From contig JAXDDX010000125.1 in the NCBI GenBank assembly GCA_034670405.1, positions 310,001-374,000 on the forward strand: a stretch of 64,000 nt of DNA, in the 5' to 3' direction. Positions 54,572 to 64,000 of the stretch are shown in pieces. The notes beneath the pieces are model-generated. The model did not search any database and had not been told where the DNA came from. It saw only the letters and a program-made list of their open reading frames with translations. The stretch is from Hoplostethus atlanticus (lineage: Eukaryota > Chordata > Actinopteri > Trachichthyiformes > Trachichthyidae). Both the position numbers and the translations under genes were made by a program. Within the stretch, counting starts at the first letter, position 1. Each line of letters begins with the position of its first letter.

Positions 54572-54695
54572 ATGCAATGGTTCTCAATCCTGGTCCTCCC
54601 AGCCCCTCGGGGCCCAGAGCCCTGCTGGTCTCCTATCCTACCTGAACTTAAATGTATTCACCTGGTGTACCAGGTGTAAATCCGTCCCTGTTTGG
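54572..54695. repeat. GGTCCTCGG-type short interspersed repeat
   Basis: AATGGTTCTCAATCCTGGTC through TCACCTGGTGTACCAGGTGT. Same family as 19190-19305. Located in the w6-w7 intron. Confidence 0.6.
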
Positions 54696-54947
54696 ATGGC
54701 TGGGATGAATGAAACCTTTGAAACTTTGAATGAAACTTTATTCTACACGTGGCACACAATATCTGAATCAACAGCAATCTACTACATATAAAAGAGCCAA
54801 AACTGGATATTTGAGAACAATGACAACATAGTCAGTTTGTTCAACTTGGTGTTGTTTTGTCTTCAGAGCTGCCTGAACACCTTCTTGTCTTGAACAGAGC
54901 AGAAATCAACATTTAAAATACATTACCGACAGCAGCATGCATACTAC

Positions 54948-55037
54948 CTTCTCAGAGAGGCCTTTGTATGGTTTGAGAAGAGGGTGGCTCTTGGTGGATT
55001 CACACATCTGCTCCCCGTACGACCAGCCATTGGAAAA
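54948..55037 (-). CDS. ryr2: ryr2 exon w6 (RyR repeat 3)
   Basis: 90 bp, 30 whole codons, acceptor TGTAG and donor GTAGTA. It encodes FSNGWSYGEQMCESTKSHPL and LKPYKGLSEK. The NGWxYGE...LxPYKxLSEK frame is the loop-and-helix part of repeat 3. The EQMCESTKSH segment is the variable surface loop and differs from the mammalian EIYSDSSKVQ version, as expected for a fish orthologue. Confidence 0.94.
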
Positions 55038-55200
55038 CTACAAAACACATTAAAAGAGGCATTTAAAATCAAAATGCTGTTGCATTTTCTTACATCATCA
55101 CAAACTCTTTCAAGAAACAACATCAAAACCAGCTTAACCAGTGCAGTGACTGCACCTGCACCAGCTTTTTATTTGTCTGCTGTATCTGAACACTCCTCAC

Positions 55201-55279
55201 CTTGTCCATAGACCATTTCTCGTGGGAGTGCTCTGCATATCTGTTTATGAAGTAGTCCAGTTTCTCAGGGACATTCACA
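55201..55279 (-). CDS. ryr2: ryr2 exon w5 (RyR repeat 3)
   Basis: 79 bp between TCAG and a GTGAGG donor. It encodes VNVPEKLDYFINRYAEHSHE and KWSMDK. The opening T completes Asn from w4, giving the conserved DTxN(V/I)xxPEKL junction. AEHSHEKWSMDK matches RYR2 rather than RYR1 (AEYTHEKWAFDK). Part of the helical core of repeat 3. Confidence 0.95.
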
Positions 55280-55535
55280 CTGATTAAGACAGAGGAAAAA
55301 AACACAGTAAACAACTTGGGGTCCTGTGCTACCAGCATGATCTTGGGAATGGGGGTGAGATAAATGACAGTAATGACAGTGATATGCTGTTCAATATGGT
55401 TCTAAATATAATATATATACGTATATACAACAACAATATATACAATATAAAGAATCAACCATATTTACAGTAAAAAGTAAAAATAAGCAACCCTATTTAC
55501 AATATATTAAGAATATAAATAAAAAAGTATGAAAA

Positions 55536-55539
<4 letters not shown>

Positions 55540-55585
<46 letters not shown>
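55540..55585. repeat. (TG)n microsatellite
   Basis: A long TG run ending in CGCGC, in the w4-w5 intron. Confidence 0.9.
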
Positions 55586-55589
<4 letters not shown>

Positions 55590-55805
55590 AAGAGGGGCAG
55601 TGTGTGGAACTTGGTGGGGGCCCTGGTGAGATCAGAGTTCAGAGAAACTCCTTCTCCGTCTCTATTTCAAACCCACCCAAACATTGGGACAACATACAAA
55701 CTCCACGCAGAAAGGACCAGGACTGAGATTTGAACCCAGGACTTTCTTGCTGTGAGGCAAGTGATACATAGGCAGGCAAAAACCTGACTTGATAATGTTC
55801 CATAC

Positions 55806-55969
55806 TTGGTAGTGTCTGCAGGCTGAGGGTTGAAGTTTCCCTCTGAGTCCATGGATGACTGCTTCTCCATCATAGCCACGTAGTTGGACTCCATGTAGTC
55901 TGGAGGAAGAGCTCCAGCCACAGCACTAAGACAGGGCAACGCGAGCTTAAACAGCTCCTGGTCATATCG
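55806..55969 (-). CDS. ryr2: ryr2 exon w4 (start of RyR repeat 3)
   Basis: 164 bp. It encodes RYDQELFKLALPCLSAVAGA, LPPDYMESNYVAMMEKQSSM and DSEGNFNPQPADTT, and ends with AA, which combines with the first T of w5 to give Asn. The donor is GTATGG. MEKQSSMDSEGNFNPQP is the RYR2 wording and is diagnostic of the paralogue. The acceptor is preceded within about 30 nt by a sense-strand TG microsatellite (55979-56000). The end of this exon begins the third RyR repeat, which forms one lobe of the phosphorylation domain. Confidence 0.96.
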
Positions 55970-56249
55970 CTGGAGCAGGCACACACACACACACACACAA
56001 AAATGTAAAAGTGGAGTTATGAGTACTTTATACCTTAATTCCATTTCAGAACTTTTTACACTTTTAGCTTTATCTGTCTTGATGTTTCAAATTTAGTTGG
56101 TAAAGCAGTACATAATTATTTTAAATGTGCTCTATAACTGAAGATGACTTGATTTTGATTTGATTATGTATCTAGATCCCATTGTGGTTGTATAACCATT
56201 AGTTGGTACATTAGAATATCATATGTATTGTTTCTAACATATCTACAGA

Positions 56250-57024
56250 TATTCTTGAAAGTTTGTGAACCCTACTGGGTGTGGTTATACCTGCCTCTCA
56301 TGATTTGCTTGGATCATTGTCTTGTTGTTACAGCCACTTTCGACCCAGCTCTAGCTCTCGGACTGAAGGCCTGACATTCTGTTCAATAATTCTTGCATGG
56401 GTGCCCTGGTGGATCAGCCGCGCATAACAGCAATGGAGGTTTGTAGATCTCTGGATGTTATTCTTGGGTTTCTGGGTTGTTTTTCTTTACTAGTTTTATT
56501 ATTTGTCTTGTGGCTCTTGGTGATATTTTAGACGACTTCTAGTCAGTCTCCGTCATGTTAAATTCTCTCAATTTGTATATTATTTGTCTCACAGTGAACT
56601 GATGGAACCCAAATCTTTTGATATGACTTAATAACCTTCCCCACACTCATGCACTCTCCCTTCTCGCTTCCTGTGGTCCTCTGAGGTCTCCTTAGATTGC
56701 GGCATAGTGTTTTTCTTTCACACACGGGTAACACCAGACTGACCAGATTTTTCACCTGTACCACACCAACTCCTCCCCAAAGATCTGACATTCGATTTTC
56801 TGACTCCATATTTCTCCATATTTTTGCACCTCCACTAAATCCCTAAACTATTTCAATTTTACTACATACACAATTTCCTCTAAAACACATATGAACTTGG
56901 TGAATATAGATTTTTTTTTATTTCAGTTAAGAAAAGTTTGATTAAATAATGGTTGCATGATAAAAACTCAAAAATTCTGTAATTGCACAAGGGGTTCACA
57001 ACCTTTCAAACATGACTGTTTAAG
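56250..57024. mobile_element. Tc1 element, internally deleted (copy H)
   Basis: Ends TATTCTTGAAAGTTTGTGAA and (complement) CAGTCATGTTTGAAAGGTTG are inverted. Minus strand encodes KNLVSLVLPVCERKT near 56700, as in copy B, and little else; the catalytic core is gone. It is bracketed by a 37-bp direct repeat (see findings). Confidence 0.7.
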
Positions 57025-57305
57025 TCTCCATTGTGGTTGTGTGACCATTAGTTGGTACATTAGAATAGAATAACACAAAGTGCATTTCTTTGTTTTTATC
57101 TTCAGATGAAATATGGCCAACATTGCCTAACAATAACCAACTCAATTCTTGAAATATTTCTCCATTTTTCTGGAGGATGTTTTTCTGATATTCAGGCTTT
57201 TCTGACAATCACATTTTGTTAATTGCAACATTTCCAAAGGTTAAAATTTCATGTTTAATTCATTGTGTCTAAAAAAACAGACTTTTAGAGCCTTCAGTCC
57301 CCCAC

Positions 57306-57446
57306 CTTGCATGAAAGAGCATCAAATATTCCCCAAAAGAGTTTCCTGGAGAGGTGAATCTCTTCATCCGATGCTGCTCCAAAACTGCCCCAGCCTCCAG
57401 ACAGACAGTAGTACTTCCAACAGCGCTCGTAGTGATTGGTCAACAG
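57306..57446 (-). CDS. ryr2: ryr2 exon w3
   Basis: 141 bp, 47 whole codons, in phase 0 at both ends, between CTCAG and a GTGGGG donor. It encodes [20 protein letters not shown] followed by [20 protein letters not shown] and FDALSCK. The block [14 protein letters not shown] is invariant in all ryanodine receptors; GAAS...[18 protein letters not shown] is the RYR2 form. Confidence 0.95.
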
Positions 57447-58068
57447 CTGAGAGGAAAAACGATCAGGACATTCATCAGTTGGCAGACTTTTTTTCTAATT
57501 TTTGTCTATTTCTGTAGCTCATTGATTTGACAAAGGCGCTAACACGGTCAGAGTTACAGGTTTGATCCCCTCTGAGGCTACTGGTGCTATAAATACATGC
57601 ACCCCTGGTAATGTAAAGCACTTTGAATTATAAGCATAAATAAATAAGCATCCACCAAATGGCAGATTTTACAAGGAATATGTTTATTAAGACTGCGCTT
57701 TTCTGTGTTACACGATGAGATAAGGTGGAATTTAGTCTTAAAGTTGAAGTACACAATTTGCAAATACATTGGTGGTGAAGGGGCTATTTGCTAGTGCCAT
57801 GCTCTTGTATGCATTGCAATTTGATTTGCATCAATTTGTAATAAGACGGAAAGTCCCTGCTCTTTGCAACTGAAGTGCAAATATTGCTGTTGCAATACAA
57901 TTTTAGGGAATCTGAAGTGTTTCTATAATGCAGATACAATGGTGTATATACTGTACAGGGAGAGAAGAGTTTACCATTACTAGCACCTTTCTAAAATAAG
58001 ATACTCAACTTATTTTTTTTTTTCTGAAAAATCATTTGGCATGGATATTGTATGCAAGTGTTTCTCAC
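57447..58068. other. w2-w3 intron, nothing recognised
   Basis: No gene, RNA or element recognised. Confidence 0.4.
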
Positions 58069-58159
58069 CTTGAGAGGCATCTTGGTGTGTTCATTCAGCA
58101 GAGGAACGTCAAATACTAGCCTCCTCAGCAGATGCTGCATCATTGAAGGCCTCAGCTTA
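58069..58159 (-). CDS. ryr2: ryr2 exon w2
   Basis: 91 bp between a GCAG acceptor and a GTGAGA donor. It encodes [20 protein letters not shown] then [10 protein letters not shown]. The first base completes the Gly codon begun in w1 and the exon ends in phase 0. It is near-identical to vertebrate RYR2 as recalled; the [10 protein letters not shown] ending separates it from the RYR1 (LNEFAKMPLK) and RYR3 (LNEYCKMPLK) versions. Confidence 0.95.
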
Positions 58160-59019
58160 CTGCACATTACAATATTAGTTTACCTCTGTTTATTTGTCTA
58201 CACCATGATAAAACACTGCAATTAAGTGATACAACACAATGATAATAGACAAAAGAAAAAAAAAATGCATTAACAAGGAAAATGATATAACAAAATATGC
58301 ATAAATGACAAATAGGGGAAATGAAAGATAATTGTTTCCATTAATAATGCTGCACAACCTATAACACATTTACTTAGCTATAGCATGAAATATGATATAC
58401 CTCATTATATAAAAAGTACTTCACACTGGCAATCATTGATATCTTCATCTTTGGTGAAGATGCTAATTTTACATTTTTTCACCATCTTTGGTGCTAAGCA
58501 GTCATTGTTGTGGTGTTTTTGCACTGCACTTTCCAGAGATCACTTCAAATCAAACAACAATCAAACAGTGTGGCCAGTACTGTGACGCCTTTTTCCTTGG
58601 ATGTTCTGTTGATGAAGTTTGAGTTTCTGTAGGTGCCACTCTATTCTTTGTCTGTTCAGCCATGGTGGCTATCGCTGCTCATGCAAACTAGCCAGTTCTT
58701 CTTATATTTATTAAAAACAATCCAGAAACTTCACTTCCGGTGCACCAGACCCGACACTATTTAGAACCAGAAACCAGAGTATAAATTCAATTGCTATTGT
58801 ATTATATCAATCTGTGATTTCGATGCGACCAGCAGCTAGTATAAGTCACTGTCTGTATGTCGGCCGGGCCCAAAACTTTCAAAAAATCCCACTGTGCATG
58901 TACAGCTGTGGGATATTTGGGAAGTGCACTGCAAAAACACTACAGTATCAAATAAAAATACAAGGACCCCTTGGATTACCACTTTAATCCTTGTCCTTTC
59001 CTCTTGAGTCCGGGCTTAC
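58160..59019. other. w1-w2 intron, nothing recognised
   Basis: AT-rich, no recognisable element. Confidence 0.4.
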
Positions 59020-59240
59020 CCACAGATGGCCAGCAGACACTCCTCTATGGCATCCCTTTGTGCCTTGGTGAGGCAACAGCCTTTCGACAGCCGGTAGACA
59101 GTGTGGAGGAGGGAGTCGATCAGAGAGGCAAATGGCTCCGTCCCAGCAAACAATGGAGCACATTTAGTCAGCAGAGGCAACACAGCTGTACAGAGATACC
59201 TGTTGAGGGCTAACGCCATGTCTGTAGCACTGAGAGCAGC
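59020..59240 (-). CDS. ryr2: ryr2 exon w1
   Basis: This is the most upstream exon I can find, 221 bp, starting after CAG and ending at a GTAAGC donor. It encodes [16 protein letters not shown] and continues through [20 protein letters not shown] to ECLLAICG. In RyR structures this stretch is alpha-helical solenoid (end of helical domain 1). It starts in phase 0 and ends with two bases of a Gly codon completed by w2. The preceding exon of the family (containing the ...LLHVLDVGFLPDLRAA... wording) was not found between here and the right edge, so it lies beyond the window or was missed. Confidence 0.95.
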
Positions 59241-59514
59241 CTGACAGAAAGACAGAGACAGAGAGAAAGAGACACTGAAGAAGGATGGAGGGATGGATGG
59301 ATTGTTTAAGAAAAGACTGTCTATGTCTGTGGAACTCAGTGCATCCTGAGGGAAAAGGGAGACAGAGGAAGAATGTATGTTTGTAGTTGGAACATGGACA
59401 TGTTGGACATGTTGGAACTGGGGCTGGACTTCTAAATACTATCTAAATACCAATTACAGAGGCAGGTGAGACATATTAAGTTGAATGACAATGAGTAATA
59501 TGTGTCAGCTTTAA

Positions 59515-60825
59515 AGGTGCTACATATAGTATTTTAAGACCATCGCCAAGAAGATTGCTTTGCAGCACAAAGGGAGAATGTTTTACAGCACATAACAGGA
59601 AGAGGGCGCTGTCCTTACAGTGCAAACAAAGCTAAAGCTTACAGAGTTCTGAGCTTTCAGATGGTGGAAGGAATGAAAGGCCCATGGAAAAATCAATTCC
59701 AACATGTTTATCCTCTTCAGTAAAGCCAAAGACACCAGGGAAGGGAAGAGGGGACAGGAAGCAAGAGCTTCCTGTTTTCGCCACCTGGTGTTTTGCAAAC
59801 AGTCTAGCTCAGCCAAACTTTGCTCCATCTAAATTGCTGAATTCCACTAGACAACTACACATTCACTTTATTTTTTTTCTTTTATCTGACCCTGTCAATT
59901 TTATTATTATTATTATTTTTAATCTCAGCCGCCGGCTTCCCCGTACAACCCAATCTAGTCTCCCAAACGTTACCAGCAAGGGTAAGCATGGCTTCTTTTT
60001 TCCCTTATTCCACTTGTGTGCTCATTTTAGAGAAGTTGTCTCTATTAGAGAGGCGTGTCCGTCACTTAGAAGCGGATAGGCCAATTACCTTAGACAAGAT
60101 GGGCACCCCAGACAGTCTACCTGTCCACTGACGCTGTTCATGTTTGTCTGTGTGAGTGAGAGTGCGTTTATGGGTGTGTGTGGATGTGTCTCCTATCTGT
60201 TCCAGGCTGCAGCTCAGCAGAGTTGGCGTCTGCGTGGTCCCCCACTCCTAGGACAATGCTGACTGAGCGGGCGTTTGCGTCGGCGTGGTCCCCCACTCCT
60301 AGGACAATGCTGACTGAGCGGGCGTTTGCATTCCCCTATCTGGGCAGTGTCGGCACCTGCATGGTCCCCTAGTCCCATGATGACACTGACTGAGCTGCCG
60401 TTTGCTGTGATGCCCCACATCAGATCTGGATGTCCCACCATAATAAACTTTTATGCATTGTGCATAGGCTGCCCAAACTCAGCATCTATTGCACGCCCAA
60501 CCATCCTGGTAGGGGGATCCCTGTCTGAGTACCCCCTCCAGAGGTTTCTTCCAATTTTTTCCTAAAAGTTTTTTTCTTTGGGAGTTTTTCCTTGTCCTCT
60601 GTTGAGGGTCCAAGGTTGGGTGATGTTGTATACTAACCATTTATTGTTTCACATGTTGGGCACTGTGAAGCCTAACATTTAACTAACACTAACCATACTA
60701 CTGAGCTAGTCTCAACCATGGTCTAATTTATTTATGGTAATTACACCAACACCAACATCATTATCTCAAGGTATCATAAGTTCACAATAATAAATTGTTG
60801 TTTAAAAATGATACACGTAGCACCT
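59515..60825. mobile_element. TTAA-flanked element, Kolobok-like, non-autonomous
   Basis: Left end AGGTGCTACATATAGTATTT and right end AAATGATACACGTAGCACCT are inverted. Each is flanked by TTAA (59511-59514 and 60826-60829). TTAA duplications occur in piggyBac and Kolobok; the AG start favours Kolobok. Inside is a 51-bp unit (starting GCGTGGTCCCCCACTCC) present twice in tandem (60232, 60283) and once diverged (60359), then a GAGGTTTCTTCCAATTTTTT region common in fish repeats. A short frame LEKLSLLERRVRHLEADRP (60028-60090) is coiled-coil-like, of unknown origin. Confidence 0.65.
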
Positions 60826-60829
60826 TTAA

Positions 60830-61406
60830 CAGTGGTATGCCAATCATTACTTGTAACAAAGCGGCCAAATAATCGGTGTCTGAATTGCAGGAGCATCGGT
60901 CACAAAAACAGCAAAATGATTTGATGTGGGAGGGAAAAACGCAACAACATATACCAAACAAAACTGCATAGAGGCATCTTTTGTCACCTGTCGGTGAGCT
61001 TCACAAAACTGGTATGTATGGCTGGGGTACCATTCAGAAATCACTTGTATTCAAGACCAACGCACAAAGATGCATAACCTGATGTAAGGAGCTCAAAACC
61101 TGAAGCCCTGAGATGTTGAAGAAAGCCAAAGCATGCCTTCAACCCACATAGGGCATCATGCATGAATGTTTCTTATTTTTCTCTTAAATTTGTTCTTCTG
61201 AAACGCAAAAAGAGAAAAGTAAGAAAATCCAAGCCTGATTCAGGAAATGTGTACAGACCCCCAATTCTGTTGTTAAAAATCCATTGATTTGTCCTTCAAT
61301 ATTAAAGGGGCAGCCTGACTAATGCTATTAGTCTATGTAAACACCCCAGCAAACCCATATAAGGACAGCAGTCTGTGGCGATCTGCCATATTGTTTTGCT
61401 CCATAT
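60830..61406. other. Non-coding stretch, nothing recognised
   Basis: Sequence between the TTAA element and the LINE. The upstream ryr2 exon expected in this direction was not found here. Confidence 0.4.
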
Positions 61407-64000
61407 TCTTCTTCTTCTTCTTTGGGGTTTAACGGCAGCTTGCATCCTTGGTGTTGCATTATTGCCATCTTCTGGAGTTAGTTAAATCCTACAGTGTCCG
61501 GTTTGTCAGATTTTCCCTATCAATCCTGTTCTCTTAAGAAAGCTGACCAGATACTTCCTGCCTTGTCCACTTCCACCACACTCCAGTATGCCCTTTAAAC
61601 CTGCTCCTGTTAGCCCTGATCTTTCCATTCCCTCCATCATGTCCTTTATTTCTGACATATATTTCCTGCAGTTAACAAGTACATGTTCTACTGATTCTGG
61701 TTCCTGACATTGTTCACGTAGTCCAGTTGGATGCTTCCCTATAATGTGGAGAGTCCCGTTCAAGTTACTGTGTCCTATTCTTAGTCTGGTCATTACTACC
61801 TCCTCTTTTCTATTTCCTCCTGTTTCTCTCACTACCTACTCTATTTTGTATTGCATGTAGTTGTCTTCCTCTTGTCTCCTGATCCCACTGCTGCTGCCAC
61901 TCCATATTGACTTTCCTCCATGCAATACTCTTTCCTTCTGATTTTGAGAATTGAATTGTGGTGTCTATGTTTTCTTTTCTGATAGCTTGTTTGGCTAGTT
62001 TGTCCACTCTTTAATTACCCATAATGCCCATATGTGCAGGAACCCAAATTAATGTGACCCCAGTGCCTTGTTTTATTACCCGTGAATGTATTTCCATTAT
62101 TCCAAATAGTAGGTCTTGGCGATTTCTGGATGTACCTAGCTTTAGGCTGTACAGACCAGATGCTGAGTCACTACAGATCAGAGCTGTTAGGTTTGGCTTG
62201 CTCAACCCACTCTAAAGCCATCCAAATGGCGTACAGCTCAACCGTATATACACTTAAGCAGTTTGATGTTCGTTTGTATGTTGCAACTCTGTGGCTAGGA
62301 ACTGCCACTGCAGAGCCAGTGTTGTCTGTTATCGGATCTTTTGATCCGTCTGTAAACACCTGTATATACTCTGTGTATTTATTTTCTGTATACCTATAGA
62401 ACTCATATACTAAGTCTGCACTTTCCTTCCTTGCCTTAACTTGAAGTAACTCTAAATCTACCACCATTGGTTCTAACACCCACACAGGGGTTCTAGGCCA
62501 CATCACCGTCAGGCAGAACTCCATTCCATACACTCCCAGGTCTCTTGCTGCTGCATCTCCTGTCCAGCCAAAACTTGATTTTACTGTTCCCTCCCTTTCC
62601 CAGCAGGCCTGTAACACTTTTTTAGTTGGGTGATTATTTCTGTGCCCTCTGAAATTCATCCAATAGTTGACTCTGAGCTGCTTCCTGCGTAACCACAGCG
62701 GCATTTCTCCTGCCTCGACTTGTATGGCACACACAGGTGATGTTCTTGCTGCTCCTATGCACAATCTGAGGGCCCGGGCCTGGATCACATCTAATTCTCC
62801 AAGCACAGTTTTTGCTGCAGATCCATATACTACACTCCCATAATCCAGCCTTGATCTAATTAGCGCTATATATATATATTTCAAGGATGTTTCATCACAT
62901 TTATAACTTTTATGCACTTATCCACAATATTTTTAATGTGTTCCCTCCATGTTAATCTGGTGTCAAAATATACTCCTAAGAATTTAAATGATTCTAAATT
63001 ATTTCCATATAGTTTCAGATTAGTATTTCCTCTAATCCTCTTCCTTGTGAAGACCATTACTTTAGACTTTTCAACTGAAAACTTAAAACCCCATTCCTTC
63101 TTGTAATGTTTTAACTATATGGCTCAAATTCATGCCTCTTTTCCACAGAGCCCCATCATCTGCAAATAATGATCTTCCCATATCTAACGATACATTTCGA
63201 TACATCACAAAGATGTCATTTATCATAATAGAGAATACTATAGGACTTCTCACACTCCCCTGCGGTGTCCCATTTTCAACCTCATACCTATTGGATATTT
63301 CAGACCCTACTTTTACCTGGATGGTTCTTTTATTCAAAAAGTCCATTATCCAGTTAAAAGCTTTACATCCAATTTCCATTGCATGTAACTTTATCAGAAG
63401 CCCCTCCTTCCATACCATATCATATGCTTTTTCTACATCAAAGAAAACTGTCGCTACTGATTCTTTATTAATTTGCATTTTCCTTACTTCACCTTACCCT
63501 GCATATGTGTGTGTGTTGTGTTCGGCGGCCACTTCCCCCCTTGCATGTGTTGCGTGTGTTGGTGCGTGTGTGCACCCCGAGTTGCAAATAAAGTAATCTT
63601 CTTATCTTCTTCTTCTTAAACATAATACTGAATCCAAAGTACCCCTCCCTTTCCTAAACCCACTTTGACACCCTGCAATTATATCCTGTTTCTCTAAAAA
63701 ATACATCAGTCTTTCATTTACCATTTGTTCCATCAGTTTACATATGTTCAATGTTAATGCAATTGGTCTATAGTTTGTTGGTTTGCTTGCATCTTTACCT
63801 GGCTTCCTCCTTCCAACTCACAGGTATTCTACCTTCCTCCCACACCCTATTATACAGTAACAATAATTTGTTCAGACCTTCTGCACTTAAATGTTTTATC
63901 ATCACATAGCATATTTCATCCTTCCCTGGTACAGTCATACCAGCTTTAGCCAGCGCCCTTTTTAACTCTCCCAAAGTAAATGGAAAACTCTGCTCATCTC
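61407..64000 (-). mobile_element. I/Nimb-type LINE with RT and RNase H, continues past edge
   Basis: Minus-strand non-LTR retrotransposon. RT: CQSGFRKGRGTLDSVLCL, VATVFFDVEKAYDMVWKEGL, NGTPQGSVRSPIVFSIMIND, catalytic LFADDGALW, then IALIRSRLDYGSVVYGSAAK. RNase H: VFTDGSKDPITDNTGSAVAV, YTVELYAIWMALEWVEQAK, ALICSDSASGLYSLK and VPAHMGIMGN (Asp, Glu, Asp and His-region all visible). A CCHC-like tail follows (ECQ-PESVEHVLVNCRKY). The 3' end is a GAAGAA repeat (TTC units on plus, 61407-61420). Frames shift several times (for example near 62010, 61810-61830, 63083), and an insertion splits RT, so it is inactive. RNase H after RT indicates the I-clade. Confidence 0.88.
63482..63613. mobile_element. 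About 130-bp insertion in the LINE RT
   Basis: Foreign sequence between ...LDSVLCL and QINKESVATVFF coding. On the minus strand it begins with an AAGAAGAAGAAGATAAGAAG tract and continues through CAACTCGGGGTGCACACACG. Short, non-coding, maybe a SINE-like insert or a truncated LINE tail. Ends approximate. Confidence 0.5.

Noticed and set aside
59241-61406. Upstream ryr2 exon encoding ...LDVGFLPDLRAAASLD...
   Set aside because: Searched by eye on the minus strand and not found. The region is covered by the TTAA-flanked element and unrecognised sequence.

Overview
This window is vertebrate nuclear DNA, almost certainly from a ray-finned (teleost) fish. It has small exons in long introns, GT-AG splice sites, dense Tc1/mariner, hAT and LINE remnants typical of fish, and many CA/GT microsatellites. 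I could not place the species.

The only host gene I can support is a cardiac-type ryanodine receptor (ryr2) on the minus strand. Thirty-two consecutive internal exons lie between 59240 (upstream) and 2786 (downstream). They are labelled w1 to w32 in transcript order. Together they give 3597 bp, or 1199 codons, in one open frame. Every intron phase fits its neighbour and no residue stretch is missing relative to RYR2 as I remember it. Wording such as [29 protein letters not shown] and NRAKWLKEPNPEAEELFRM is RYR2 rather than RYR1 or RYR3. The piece corresponds roughly to human residues 2505-3703. It covers the end of the first helical solenoid, RyR repeats 3 and 4 with the Ser2808/Ser2814 phosphorylation hot spot (w7/w8), the second helical solenoid, and the calmodulin-binding helix at the start of the central domain (w28). 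The first and last parts of the gene lie outside the window.

Nearly all other recognisable sequence is mobile-element debris in the introns or beyond the mapped exons. From left to right: an L1-like LINE with a foreign insertion (2-2056); a hAT remnant (3800-4730); a Tc1 copy (5218-6371); a 7.7-kb Gmr1-type Ty3/gypsy element (8980-16716) that landed inside another Tc1 copy and itself carries an LTR-like insertion; GGTTCT-rich and nested inverted-repeat elements (17571-19446); a TTA-flanked inverted-repeat element enclosing a CT/GT minisatellite (20173-20996); an L2/CR1-like LINE (23085-24845); a gypsy RT fossil (25790-26235); a 1.24-kb element with perfect 35-bp terminal repeats (26641-27877); Tc1 copies and fragments (28494-30044, 34560-34870, 39765-40170, 40176-41232, 47610-47995, 56250-57024); a hAT element with an intact 8-bp target duplication and a nested element (35394-37395); a second Gmr1-like fossil (37640-38395); several MITEs; a TTAA-flanked Kolobok-like element (59515-60825); and an RNase-H-bearing I/Nimb-type LINE running off the right edge (61407-64000).

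I found no tRNA, rRNA, CRISPR or operon-like system, and no convincing undescribed gene system. The best leads are the Gmr1 element (integrase before reverse transcriptase, TATGG duplication, nested three deep), splice sites built from microsatellite or homopolymer tracts, a tandem alternative acceptor at w19, and several non-autonomous elements with clean target duplications.
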